Below the pieces are notes generated by a model, which had not been told where the DNA came from, did not search any database, and worked only from the letters and a program-made list of their open reading frames with translations. A stretch of 64,000 nucleotides of DNA from NCBI RefSeq assembly GCF_030272615.1, contig NC_081413.1, positions 162,004,849-162,068,848 of the forward strand. The letters run 5' to 3'. The translations under genes and the position numbers were made by a program. The stretch's first letter is position 1. Each line of letters starts with the position of its first letter. Shown here in pieces: positions 1 to 11,099 of this stretch. This DNA comes from Cryptomeria japonica (taxonomy: Eukaryota > Streptophyta > Pinopsida > Cupressales > Cupressaceae).

Positions 1-519
1 AAAATGAATAGAAAGTGTTATAGAAATGCAAAAAAGGCTATTTTTATGTTACTATATATTACTTTAATGCACTGTTTCACATGTGTGAAACTTCAAATTT
101 AAAGTTGGAGATATCTCATGCTCAATAAAATTATTTGATCTAGTCCATACATTCATTATCAATAATAATTTACTACAAAATAAATGATTAATGAAAATAT
201 AACCCATGAACTAATCTTAATGCATCAATTTTTTCTTCTCAAAATTCCTAACATAGATTGCATAGAATTATACCTGCATTTATTATATAGAAGAGATTAC
301 ATAATATCTAATATGAATGTAAAAAGATTGAAGTATCGTAATATTAATATTCAAGAGAGAATTTCATTAAATTGTTCGTTCCCCTCAATGTGTGAAGGGA
401 GCTAATCAAATTGTACACTCTACCCTCAAAGACTTGACTTTAAAATTGATAACCTCTCAAAGGTAAGGGGCTATCTAACTATAAATAAAACAAATCTGTA
501 TGATATATTGATATTGAGT
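1..519. other. AT-rich stretch, nothing recognised
   Basis: The stretch is AT-rich with short homopolymer runs. A 73-codon open frame at 184-405 has no recognisable motif and a composition typical of random AT-rich DNA. No repeat partner was found within the window. Confidence 0.5.
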
Positions 520-1164
520 CAATTTTATATATTTTAAAGCTGGTGGTCTCATGAATTTAGTAGTACAATTAAGCTTAAAAATTTAAACTTTAAAATTTAG
601 GGATGTTGGCGGTCTCATGTATTTTAGTGGGGGATATTTTTGGTCACATCACATCCAACGCGTGTTATATCTTAATTTTCCCAATATTTAATTTTTGTGT
701 CAATGCACTAAGCACAAAAATAAGAATTTCCCTTTGGCATACCCCAAGTCAAATAAACTCTCTAGTTTGTTAAGGTTCCTTTCTCAAAAACTATAGAATT
801 TAAATAAAATAGGATTTAATATTTCAGAAATAAGAATGACAACTTTAATAGCTCCCAAGCTATAGCCCAACCCACTTCAGATCATCCAACTACTAAGATG
901 TAGGTAGCAATGGTTTCACACTATTCAAAGAAGGGAAAAGAGGTTATCCCACTTGGTGGCAAGCTTTTCTCCAGACCAAGATTTATTTAGATGTCTTAGT
1001 TGGCATTGATTTTATATTCTCAACAAATAGCTCTTGTTCACTCTTCTCATTCCCCTAAAAATATATGACATTCTCATAACCCACCTAGGTGACCAGAGGA
1101 GGAGATTATGCTATAGAAAAGTGAAGATAGTTAATACGCAACATCCAATTCAGTAGTTCCGATT

Positions 1165-1200
1165 AGATTAAACTGGGAGAAGCCCAAACCATTACATAAC
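1165..1200. repeat. Short direct repeat, partner at 3,527-3,565
   Basis: A roughly 36-bp word (attagattaaactggg, then agaagcccaaaccattacataac) recurs at 3,527-3,565 with four or five changes. The two copies bracket the internal part of the long-form repeat. They may be sub-repeats or insertion ends of a non-LTR element. I could not decide which. Confidence 0.5.
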
Positions 1201-1699
1201 TCCTAAAGTGAAGAAACCAAGTGTCTCATGAGGAGTGAGAATCTCAAACTAGAGAACTAGCTAACAAAAATGAGGAAAACCTAGTTGACACCTAGAGCCA
1301 AACACCAAAAAACCAAACTACTTGACAAGACTAGCTGATAAAAACAAAAAGTAAACAGACACACCCTTGACCGAAGACATGAACCAATGGTCTACTTGGT
1401 GGGGGTATTTTCAATTTTCCAGTCTTGACTCATAGGTTTCACTTTCTCATAGAAGGAGAGTCTCTTGTTTGAACCTTTGCCTGAAGAAATAGGGGGGGAC
1501 TTTGACATACCTTTCACCCTCAACACTGACGACTCCATCTTAGTCCAGTAGAAGATGAATCCATGTGTCGTTTATTTTTTGCATGTACCTTCTATCAACT
1601 TCCTCTTGAATGGCTTAGAGAGACACAAAGTTTTTCCTATGACATTTTGTTATTCAAGGTCATCATTTCCTCCATCTTCTTTTCGAGGGTTGTCTCTAG

Positions 1700-3060
1700 T
1701 TGTCCTAAAGCTCCTCAATCACCTTTGTTATCACCCTCCTATCATCCTTCTGGTCTATCCTCTCACTAAACCCCTTCAATTCCTCTTCCAACCCTTCCCA
1801 GTTCTCAAGTTTATCTACCAAATTATTTGCCACCACCCAAACCCTTTGATCCTTTTCATCCATTGCCCAACTGGAAGCTACTATGACTACCTTAATGAGG
1901 ATCTCAAGCCTGTTAATTTTCTTCTTCACCACATTCAGTTGGCTAAGGAGACAATGGATTTTGGCTTCCTATTTATTATAGGCATCACAAAGTTCATTGA
2001 CTTTATCAGCAAAGGTAGGAAAACCCTATTTCATTTGGAATGAGTAGGGGAAGGGGAGGGGAGCCAAATGAGGGGGTAGAAGGGGTGGAAAAAATTCTTA
2101 CACAATTGTCCATAGTCCACTCTGACCTAGCATACCAAGAGGAAGCAAAGTCCTAAATCATATTCTCCTTTGCCTCTAGCTCTTCAAAAATGCATTTAAT
2201 AATGAGAGGGTTCTTGTTTTTAGTTGACCTACTAGGGTTAACTGGGATAGGGGCCCCTTTGAGCTGGGTTATTTGAAAGATCGACAAATAGGGTGGGACT
2301 ATGGAGAGAACCAGAGGGGTTGCTAGTCGACCCTCTAGTGGGGGTCACATTCAAATGAAAATTATACAAGAACAACTTAAGCCTCGAGTGCAGGGAAAGG
2401 ACATGTTTTGTCTTAGAAATTACAACAAGCTAGGAGATGGACTAAAAAAATCAGTAAGGGAAGTTCATCTTCACAACATACCTTAGATGGTTGAGCATAG
2501 GGAAGAGATGAGAGTGGAACCATTTGAATCTCCTATCCAGTGTAATGAGCTTCATAAGGAGTAGTGAGACCTTTTTCCAAACCCCAAGCAAATCATCTCT
2601 TTTGAACTCGCTTTGTAAGTAGGAAACATTCTCTTCCATCTTCAAGAACCTCATAAAATCTGCCCTATAGTTTCCCTTAGGTGTCTTGGGAAAGGTTGTG
2701 TCTTCCACAATAAGACTATTGGTGACCGTAATTGTTTCATAGACACAAGAAGCACCACATCCTCCAGTTTAACTTCACCCTCATCCTAAGATTGGGAAAA
2801 CTTCTTAGACAAAAAAGGGTTGAAACCCTTCATGACCTCAATGTACAATGTCAGATTGCCTTTCACAACCTTCTTCCAAAGAGCTCCATTTTTTTAAAAA
2901 AATTGTCACACTTGTTCAACTTAGTTTGAATACAAACTCGACCCATGGTTTTCTTAGAGAAGCCAATAATAGGCAACTTTAAGGGGTTATTAAAACTAGC
3001 TTTAGGAACCAAAGACAAATTTAGGGGAAACATAGCTTTCACTAGATTTAACAAAGCAAA
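1700..3060 (-). pseudogene. Decayed minus-strand reading frame, family unknown
   Basis: Three minus-strand open segments (2,863-3,054; 2,451-2,708; 1,705-1,932) follow one another in N-to-C order, separated by stops and frame changes. The middle one has a protein-like, charged composition with RADFMRFLKMEENVSYLQ and a WFHSHLFP core. The last is helix-forming and acidic (VDKLENWEGLEEELKGFSER), as in a coiled coil. This looks like one former long protein of a repetitive element rather than a host gene, because it lies inside a dispersed repeat. No catalytic motif is visible. The plus-strand frame over 1,555-2,043 is the antisense shadow. Confidence 0.4.
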
Positions 3061-3565
3061 TCCACATCAATAAATGATTGAATTACAATATGGATAGGAT
3101 AATAAATGAAAAGGCAATTTTTTATATCCTTAGGTATCATTGAGACTAATGTCTTCATGTGCCATGGCAAGAATGTCATTAGGTAACTCCTGCTACGACA
3201 TCTATATTTTTGAGCTTATTGGAGAATGGAACAAGGTTTGTGTAGCCTATCTGCAGTCTTATTACTTTCCCTAAGGGTGTATTGGATCCTTGCATGGCCA
3301 AAGGTGGCAATGATACCTTGGAATTTGGTGATAAGGTCCACCATACTCCATAATTCTCATCAATGAATTTTATCTGTTGGAAATTCCAAGGACTTGCTTA
3401 TCTCCCCTGGAAATATACAATAAAATATGTTCGCTGAAAGTAGTTGGCTTTACATTTTCTCAATAATTTACAATAGGTCAAGATATCTTATTTTTTATTT
3501 TATTTTACTTGTCATGTTTTTATTAAATTAAACTAGAAGAGGCCCAAACCATTACATAACTGCAA

Positions 3566-4572
3566 CAAAATAACAAGTGACAAAAACCATTTTTTTATTT
3601 GTCATGTTATTTGACCAACCAACTTTATGTTTTACAGTAAACATGATAATGGTCATGGAAGGGGTGTCACATTGTTCTCTCCTAGGTGACTTCAAAATGT
3701 TGTTTACCATGGTTCTAACCCCACTAACAATGTGATTTGGATCTTCTTAAATTTCAATATTCATTGTTTTGGTATTATAGATATTTATGCTTCTAATGAT
3801 GTAATTGAAAGATGTCCTTTATGGTGATGGATTGTTGATTTTTTTCTTGTTGCCACTTGACTCATGTGCAATGACTTCAATATTATTGAGATTATATATG
3901 ATAGAGATATTACTTTACCTTTATGCTCAAAAAATTGTAAAAGAGATGTACGGTATTACATGTGATGAGACCATGAATTGTGTCATCTTTATCCAAATAA
4001 AATAATCTCTTTCCTCCTTAATAAATTGGTGTTGAAGTGGATTTGAGTAATAATTGGATTTCTTTAGCTTGTTTAAGGTAGAATGCAAAGTAGATGTCTA
4101 GTTTATTTTTGCTACTCAATGTGATCTAAATTACTCCTGATATTTCTCCATGAGTGTGTGTAAAATGTTAAAATATAGGTGAATAGATTATTAAATAAAT
4201 CATGTTGGTAGAGAGCTCCAGAAACAATTGCAAAAGAGAACTCTAGAAACTAGTAGCAAAGAACTTTTGAGAGATAAATTAGAAGGATTTGAAGATATTT
4301 TGAGAAGATAGAGAAGATTCCTCGAAAGTATTATAACACTCCAATATTATTGCAATATTAGTGAGCATCAACCTTTCCTAAATTAATGGACTAAGTATCT
4401 ATTTCATGAAAACTCCATGGATCTCTTACACCATGTTGTCTTTATCCACCAAGGATAGCTCTAGTTACCCTAGTACTTAAGTGTCATTACATGATAATAA
4501 GAAATGATTTGGTTATGTGCACTAGAAATTAACTCCTGCATTCATGTGATGAACTAGAATATTACCTAGTCA
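3566..4572. other. AT-rich stretch, nothing recognised
   Basis: No coding, repeat or RNA signal could be supported. The small open frame at 3,805-4,005 has no motif. Confidence 0.4.
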
Positions 4573-4680
4573 TAAGGAACAAAAATTAGGAATTGTTAGA
4601 GGAGATCCACAACAATAAATGAGCAATTAATGATAGAAAATTATTTTTGTAAAGGTGGCATAATAAAGGACAACAATGAT
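4573..4680. repeat. Dispersed repeat fragment, partner at 15,540-15,650
   Basis: About 105 bp recurs at 15,540-15,648 in the same orientation. Both contain 'gaggagatccacaacaat', then 'gagcaat', 'gatgat' and 'gtaaaggtggca(t/c)aataaag'. The copies differ by scattered substitutions, as expected for an old interspersed repeat. The element type is not identifiable from this fragment. Confidence 0.6.
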
Positions 4681-5744
4681 ATATCAAGTTTTCAAATATA
4701 TAATTTTGTAAAACTTAATTTATTTATTTTAGTTATTTATAAAGTTTGAATAAAATGATCATAAACATGAAATGACATATATATATATATTTTTAAATTT
4801 TATTTGAATTTTTTAAAATTATATCTTGACAAATCTTGACATCATTATCTATACACTTTTTAAAAATATACATTAATATTATTTTAGGTCTAAGTTATAT
4901 GAGTTGCACATAAGGTGTTATAAATTTATATCTTTATGATAAGAAAATGTCATGAAAAATATTTTAAATAAATAAACCAACCTTAACATCTATTACATTT
5001 TTCCATGAAGGGTATTAAAAAAAAGATCAATTTCCTAGTTTTAAGGTGGGTCATTTGCGTACATTTTTTCGGATCAAGGTTTTAAAGAATGTTGCTTTTG
5101 CAAATCCTTTACTTAACCAACTTTTATAACTTCAATGTTAGAATAAATTATATATTTGAAAATAAATCTTACATTTCATATTATCACAACTTGTTAATAT
5201 TTTATCGGCAAGTGTTTTGAATATTTACCCTAAGTACAACCAACTTTAATTTCAAGGAAATCGTTCAGTTTTGGTCATTTTAGATATTCATTAAATTGCA
5301 ATAATCCATATGAATGATACAAAAAAGTACCTAAATGGTAGTCTAGGTTAACACTTATTGATTATGAGCATATATTGTGTGGTGTGTGACACTTCCTTTT
5401 ATCATACTTTTTTTAAATATTGCCCCTATGGATTTTGGATGATGTAGAATTGTAGAGTGGCTGAAACCACTTTCATCATGTTCACCAAATCATCTAGCTT
5501 CATTTTGTTTTATCCTTTTACCTAACCTTTGTATTCATCCATGTTTTTTTGCTTATTCTTAATCATGTCATCTATTATCTTGTATCCCTTTACTTTGGAT
5601 ATTTTGGTTTATCTATGTTGGTTGTGCTCCTCTTAAATTTAATGTCATTTAATGTTTTCCTTCTCACTTCACCTTCAATATTATGTTTTGCATAGATTGT
5701 TTCAATTCACTCACATGGTATATCTCATGTTTACGTACTTATGA
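4681..5744. other. AT-rich intergenic stretch, nothing recognised
   Basis: The stretch is very AT-rich, with a short (AT)n at about 4,773-4,788. No open frame with protein-like composition was seen. Confidence 0.4.
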
Positions 5745-6140
5745 TTTTTTCTTTATGACTATCTTGAAATGTGTGTGTTAGATCTTATTATATCATGATG
5801 CTTATCATGATATATATTAATCCTCAATAATGGGAATAACATTGGGAAATATACTCCTTATTCTCCATACATATGCTTTTTATGATTGTAAGTTGTATTT
5901 AACTACCACCCAAGGGTATTACAAATCATTATTGCATAATCTTATATAGCACTTCGGGCTACATTGTGTTATTTATGTATTCATTTTCCTTGAGATCAGG
6001 AAGTAATATCAAGAAACATTTTGTTTCCCCTTTTTACATGTCTTGTTATATCATCTAGAATTTGTCACATGAAAATATTTTTGTTATTGTTACATCAAGC
6101 ATGAGCTTGCACAACCATATCTTTCAAACCTTAAATATTA
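5745..6140. repeat. Dispersed repeat, partner at 47,285-47,745
   Basis: About 400 bp is diverged but colinear with 47,285-47,745. Shared landmarks in order are 'ctccatacatatgctt', 'tatttaac(t/a)accac', 'cttatatagcact', 'tttatgta(t/c)tcattttcct', 'gtcacatgaaaatat' and 'gagcttgcaca'. Orientation is the same. It is probably the non-coding part of an old interspersed element. No LTR ends or reading frame were seen. Confidence 0.6.
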
Positions 6141-6584
6141 TAGAATTATTGTGATTCCATCTTTCAAATCAAATACATGTCAAGCTTCTCTTCTAGTAAG
6201 AAAAATCAAAATTTTAGCATTCATTTGTCATACAGTGTCACATAAATAGTGATCCTAGCGTTAAAATACAGTCATACGCCCTTCAAATTAAAGTGAATCT
6301 TTCGAAACCCCAATAATATGTTGTGCGGCGCCGTGCCTCTAATTGTGGTAGACCAGGGCCAAATTTAATGATTTTTTATTAGTATAACTAGAAAGAAGAT
6401 ATTTTTATGGGCAACGTCTAAACTAACTCCAAAAAGACACATCAATAATACAAAAAGTCAATAACATAATTTTTAAAAAAAATTAAAGATTTAACTATGA
6501 CTTTGATTTTTCTTAAAAAATAAGAAAAATCAATAACACGAATTTTACAACCTCTTTTTGAAACCAATTTAACTGTGTCCATTT
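6141..6584. other. AT-rich stretch 3' of the 6.6-7.5 kb gene-like locus
   Basis: This would be the downstream flank or 3' untranslated region of the minus-strand gene-like locus. A run of A and T near 6,470-6,490 is compatible with, but does not prove, a polyadenylation region. Confidence 0.3.
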
Positions 6585-7492
6585 TTATGGAGCTATTTTA
6601 GGAGACGGCACTAAACATTCCCTTTCAACACACTTTGATTTTTTAGAGCAATGAATGACAGAATTAACGGAGGACTTACGAGTGTTTAGTGAGGTGAGTA
6701 GGGTAAGAATCCTGAAGCCGTTGGTTCGGCGCGTCTGGACGGCCCGCTTATTTTTCTTCACGGACTTTGATCTCTGGTGAAAAGTCGCTGCCTCTTTCTT
6801 TACAATTAGCCTCTCCTCGTAATAGCTCGAAACCGACTGCTTACGAACAGGCTTATCTACTCCATTTTCATTGCGCTTACATTGCCTGAGACGCAGGTCT
6901 TCCAGCTCCATTAAAGGAGTTTTATTAATCCCCAAACTGAAAAACTGCAGCCATCCTGACGACCTTTTACTGCGCGAACCAGAAGAGAATGATGTCCAAT
7001 TTGCCACAACATCATTTTTATTACTAAAAGCAGTTAAATCCACAGCCTTCAAACCCTTCTCCGAGGCTGAGTAATTGAAGCTTCTTGAGGAAGCTTGAGA
7101 ATTGTTGGTGATTGAGCTCGGCCAGTAGCTTGACTTCGACTCCGACGAATCTGATCTCCACGCCTGAAGCTTTTCATTTAACAGGAGCTCTTTTTGCCTG
7201 AAAGAATTGGAGTCTTTGCAAGACAAGCGAGAAAGGGGAAGGAGAGAGCTATTGCTCCGCAGCAGAGGTTTCACATGCCGTGGAAATGGAGCTGCTCAAG
7301 TCGAAGTCGAAATTGAAATCTTGATGATCTGAAGAATCAGGGTTCGAAACTCACTGCGTGCTCTCTAATTCTGCCGCTGTCGCAAAGAAGCATGTCACAG
7401 AACGACAGAGTCTCCTCACCATCCGATTCCGCCATTAAATATGCACAAAGATCTTGGACACTGCATATTCTTTCTTCATACTGAAATTCCAT
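6585..7492 (-). pseudogene. Serine-rich plant protein, membrane-associated kinase regulator-like, frameshifted
   Basis: This is the only locus with host-gene character. Its GC and CpG content are higher than the surroundings, and three minus-strand frames follow one another. Frame 1 starts at ATG 7,492 (or in-frame ATG 7,435) and has SFCDMLLCDSGRI before a stop at 7,337-7,339. Frame 2 carries an acidic FNFDFDLSSSISTACETSA segment and stops at 7,249-7,251. Frame 3 runs from about 7,274 to 6,585, with LLPLSRLS, many SS and SKS patches, and basic KKNKRAVQTRR near the C-terminus. The order (short Phe/Asp-Ser block, LLPL motif, Ser-rich middle, basic end) resembles plant MAKR-type or related Ser-rich regulators. 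These are thought to act at the plasma membrane on receptor kinases. Two frame changes within about 100 bp point to a recent pseudogene. An unusual intron or sequence error is the alternative. Family placement rests on style, not on a definitive motif. Confidence 0.45.
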
Positions 7493-7500
7493 TTTTCTCT

Positions 7501-7510
7501 CCCTTTATAC
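7501..7510 (-). promoter_or_regulatory. Candidate TATA box of the 6.6-7.5 kb locus
   Basis: The minus strand reads GTATAAAGGG. It lies only about 12 nt upstream of the first ATG (7,492) but about 70 nt upstream of the second in-frame ATG (7,435). If this TATA is used, transcription would begin near 7,475, which favours the second ATG as the real start. It is sequence-based only. Confidence 0.3.
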
Positions 7511-7519
7511 GTCGATTTA

Positions 7520-8113
7520 AAATTGCTAAAGAGATGGCGAAGCTTACTTTAATCTAGAATGAAGGAATCTCTGGATGGCTATTAAAAGAGGTAATTATAC
7601 TCTATTTTTGAAGGTAAAGAAAGTATGTCAGCTGAATTTTGGGAAGCTAAAGACATTATAATTGCAGAGAGAAAGTTTGCGAGGGTGGATTCAGACAGAC
7701 AGAAATGCTTGTAATTCGGCATATATAATTTACTAGCACGACTTAGCCAGATGCTAGTAACACCAACATTCAAATTAAAATTTCTAATTTTTTCTTTTTT
7801 ATTGAAATGTGTGAATTGCGTGGGGCGTTTGTCCTCATCTTCTAGAATATTTTAGATCAGAGATCACGCGGGCTTCATTGTGAGACGCAAAGACAAAGGC
7901 AAAAATACGTTTCAACTTGTAGAACGACTCACAACTGCGTCTTTAGGAGGTGCAATAAATGGTTTGAAACGAAATTTAAATTGACGGGTACATTACAAGT
8001 TTTCTATTATATAAATATAATTATTTATATTAAAGTTTTATGGATTGTGATTTGTCAGAATTAAAAAAAAAAATTTGTGGATGTTGTTAAGATTTTTTTA
8101 AAAATATTTTATT
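7520..8113. other. Upstream flank of the gene-like locus, AT-rich
   Basis: No further element was recognised. CpG sites near 7,820-7,940 suggest the promoter-proximal region extends this far before the Copia-type insertion begins at 8,114. Confidence 0.3.
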
Positions 8114-8585
8114 TGAGATTTTGTCAAGATCAAGAGTTCAATGAAATGTACAAATAGAGACAAAATATAGGACAAGAATAAAATGTATTTTCATCAATAG
8201 ATAAAAAATATTGTTTTATACAATGTAGATGAGCCTGCATATATAGGCAAGACTATACGGATATGTGAGCACACAAACATGACATATGGCTCAATAAGAA
8301 ACAAGGGTAGGTAGGAAATAGGTGTGGTCGGTAGGAGAAACAATAAAATATTCTACATGAGGTGGATCATCCACCGAAGGTGGAATTATCGCTCCACAAT
8401 AAGTGGATATGATAGAGTAGTAACAAGATCAACACCATAAAAGGTAGAAATTCTCCTACACACACTATCCCAATGTGACACAAACACCCAAGTGTCTCAT
8501 ACCCAAACTACTATGAAATGCATTTCTTAAGTAAACTTAAGTAAGATGTAATAATATCCATGATGAATAATTATTTACACCAACA
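8114..8585 (-). repeat. Left LTR (3' LTR in element sense) of the 8.1-13.2 kb element
   Basis: It starts TGAGATTTTGTCAAG and ends TTTACACCAACA, so it has TG...CA termini. It is colinear with 12,683-13,152 at high identity over its whole length. Confidence 0.9.
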
Positions 8586-8592
8586 CCCCCCG
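8586..8592 (-). other. Polypurine tract
   Basis: The run ccccccg directly abuts the inner edge of the left LTR. On the element strand it is a G-run, the position expected for plus-strand priming. Confidence 0.6.
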
Positions 8593-9072
8593 TTAAGTGC
8601 AACTTAGGGGAATGCACTTAAGTTTACAATGCAACTAAGCAATGCAAGATGGGTACCGGCTACGAGGCCATGTTAGGTACCCATGTACAAAAGAAAATGC
8701 ACACAAACCAATGCAATGAAATCTCTCACAAAGTGGGGAAAGAGAGAAAAACCCAATGGAAAAAACCCTCCCCTAAAAGAGAGATGAAAACTATACAAGA
8801 GAACTCTCATAGAAGTATGTGAGGAACAAAACCCCATGTGAGGAAAAAGTCCCCCCATATGAGAGAAGAAGAGAAGCTAGGTAGCCCCCCCTCAATGTAG
8901 AATCTACACCAATGGTAGAAGCTCAAGAATGAAAGAAGAAACTGCTCCATGAACATCGAACTACATTCCTTCCCTTGAGAAGAAACAAAACCAAAGGTGT
9001 ATCCATGAAGTCTCCCCAATCATGAAGAGAAGAAGTAGGAAAAAAACTCCTGATGAATGAAGTCTCTAAAAA

Positions 9073-9429
9073 CTACTCAAGTGTCCCCATGTCGATGCTG
9101 AAAGATACCCCCTCCAAAGGTGGTGAACTGCTCCACACTGCTGAAAAAGGTACTCCAAGATCTAGTGGAGATGAATGTAGAATATGTCTCAAAGACTCAC
9201 ATGTCTCCTCTAAACATAAAGAGACCTTCTCCAATTGTTGTACAAAAGAATCCACAATCATATCAACCTCAAAAGAATGATCATGTAGAGAATGAACAAG
9301 AGGGTCAGAGTGTTCCCTCGCAAAAATCGAAGAAGGACCATCTTCATCAAAGAGAATATGAATATCATCAATGATGTCTCCCAAATCTGCTATGTAGGAT
9401 TCCACAAACAAACCTGCAATGTCTGTCAA
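9073..9429 (-). CDS. Acidic frame downstream of protease in the gag-only element, function unknown
   Basis: About 118 residues, rich in Asp, Glu and Ser, with leucine heptads (VQQLEKVSLCLEETCESL) that could form a short coiled coil. It follows the protease-like region in the place where integrase would normally begin. No HHCC or DDE residue is visible. It may be a relic of the pre-integrase linker or sequence unique to this non-autonomous family. It is separated from the upstream frame by a stop around 9,470. Confidence 0.35.
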   Translation of the reverse strand: MTDIAGLFVESYIADLGDIIDDIHILFDEDGPSSIFAREHSDPLVHSLHDHSFEVDMIVDSFVQQLEKVSLCLEETCESLRHILHSSPLDLGVPFSAVWSSSPPLEGVSFSIDMGTLE

Positions 9430-9471
9430 GTAATCATCCCATGAAACTGAAGCTGGAAGACATGAAATATC

Positions 9472-10035
9472 TTACTGCACTGAATCACAAGAAGGCAAAA
9501 TTGTCGTACTATCTGCATCATCAGGTGCAATAGGCAATGTGATATCAATTGGAGGAGATGAAACACAAGGCTCAAGAATAGGGTCACATGTGAGAATCCC
9601 CAAATTCAAGTACCCAAAGCTCTCCTCAAAATCTGAATCATCAAAAGAAGTATGATCATCATGTGTAGAATCACCATATGTGAATTCATCATCATCAACA
9701 AAATCTAAAAAGGAGTATAACCGAGATGCATGATCAACCACCCCAGCCGAAATGATAGTTCTAGTCTCCAAGTCTTTAATGAAAACTAACTCAGGTGTTA
9801 ACTCCACAATTCTCTTAGTTGCCCCATGTGTGATTTGATAGATGGAAAGGAGATTGTTTGTCAAATGGGGTACACACAACACATCATTGAAGGAGTTATC
9901 CCCAATGGCAATAGATCCTTTCCCAATCACATCCATGTATGTATGATTGCCCATCAAAATCTGTGGCATGGTGCAAGGCTCAAATGTAGAGAACATGGAC
10001 TGTGAAGATGCCATATGATGAGAAGCCCCTAAATC
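9472..10035 (-). pseudogene. Copia-type protease region
   Basis: The minus-strand frame contains DLGASHHMASS (about 10,005-10,035), then IGDNSFNDVLCVPHLTNNLL. The last is the 'VLYVPGL..NLLS' block that follows the Copia protease active site. The expected catalytic D-[ST]-G-A reads D-L-G-A, so the catalytic triplet is altered by one substitution. After about 60 further residues the sequence becomes Asp- and Ser-rich and no longer resembles Copia integrase. It lies immediately after the gag zinc knuckle, as in intact elements. Confidence 0.7.
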
Positions 10036-10960
10036 TAGAAGTCATCTCCCTGAATCATGACTGGTAGTAGCACAAAGAACTTTTCCTTTTCTTGTCCCAA
10101 AAGAGTGAGTCTTCCCACTTGTAGAAGCCATGAATGTTCTCCCTTTCCCTTTTGATTGTGTGGAAGTGGAAGTTGATGAATCATCCTTCTTGTAGACATT
10201 AGGCAAATCAATGTTATGCTTTTTGAGGATGTGTGTGAGCTCATCAATCTTCTTAAAATGGCAACGACGCTCCTCATGACCAAATTTTTTGCAATAGGTA
10301 CAAGTAGGTCTCTCTCTTTGGTGAATTGTCCCTCTTGGAAGAGGATGAATCTCCTTGTTGTGGAGAAGATGGTGCTTTATCCTTAGGCTTTGACCGCCAT
10401 TTCTTCTTGTTTGAGTTGCCCTTTCCTTGATTTCCTTTGTTCTCTTGATTTGCCACTAATGCTTGAGACATAGAAATCTTAAGAATGCCCATGCTTATCA
10501 ACTTAGTTTGTTCCATCATCAAAATTTCAGCGAAAACATCAAATGTAGGCATTGTATAGCTTGAACCCATTGTCATTCTATGGGTTTGAAAACTAGAAAC
10601 AAATGCTGCATATTCTTGTGGAAGATTGCCCATCAAATTGAAGATCAATTGAGTATCCTTCTTATCAATGCCACAATCCTTGAGTTATGCTATCAACTCT
10701 TTTGCCTTAGTGACGTAATCTTGTATGGTATCAAAGTTATTAGGATCTAACATGGTGAGATCACTATCAATTTGATATCCCCTAATCTCATCAACTTGAC
10801 CGTACAAGTCTTGAAACTTTTGCCAAGCATCCTTGATTAGAGTACATTTCTCAATATGAAAAATGAGATCCTTTGATACATACTTTCTTAAGGTACCAAT
10901 TGCCATGATATTTTTAGTGAGCCAATCCAAGTGACCAATTTGATCAACCTTAGGATCAGC
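10036..10960 (-). pseudogene. Copia-type gag with CCHC zinc knuckle, frameshifted
   Basis: The first segment (10,685-10,930) has DAWQKFQDLYGQVDEIRGYQ, typical of the Copia gag (UBN2-like) helix domain. The second (10,274-10,648) continues with LMGNLPQEYAAFVSSFQTHR, the gag pattern 'LL..LP..Y..F', and a Lys/Ser-rich linker. Across a frame change at about 10,280 lies an intact knuckle C-T-Y-C-K-K-F-G-H-E-E-R-R-C (10,255-10,296). The product would form virus-like particles and bind element RNA in the cytoplasm. There is at least one stop and one frameshift, so this copy is inactive. Confidence 0.8.
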
Positions 10961-11099
10961 GGGAGCAACAATAGTTCCATCAATGTAATGAGAGTCCTTT
11001 GAATTTCATAAGTTTACTTTATGCATCAACTTTCCAAGTAGCATAATTATGAGGAGTTGAGAGAGGAAACTTAGAAGAACCCATAGTAGCAAGAAGGAA

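Larger units (their letters stand above)
520..3460. repeat. Dispersed repeat, copy A (long form)
   Basis: Two blocks of this stretch recur at 13,160-13,905. About 540-1,155 matches 13,163-13,735, for example the shared words around 'atagcccaacccactt' and 'gaccaga/actaggggaggagattatgctatag' style sequence. About 3,353-3,455 matches 13,815-13,905 (shared 'ctgaaagtagttggcttta'). The roughly 2.2 kb between the blocks, with a decayed reading frame, is missing from copy B. The copies are clearly diverged, so the family is old. No terminal repeats or target duplication were identified, and the element class is unknown. Confidence 0.6.

Noticed and set aside
1555-2043. 162-codon plus-strand frame
   Set aside because: Antisense of a minus-strand frame with a more protein-like, coiled-coil composition; the plus frame is Phe/Pro/His-rich as expected of a shadow.
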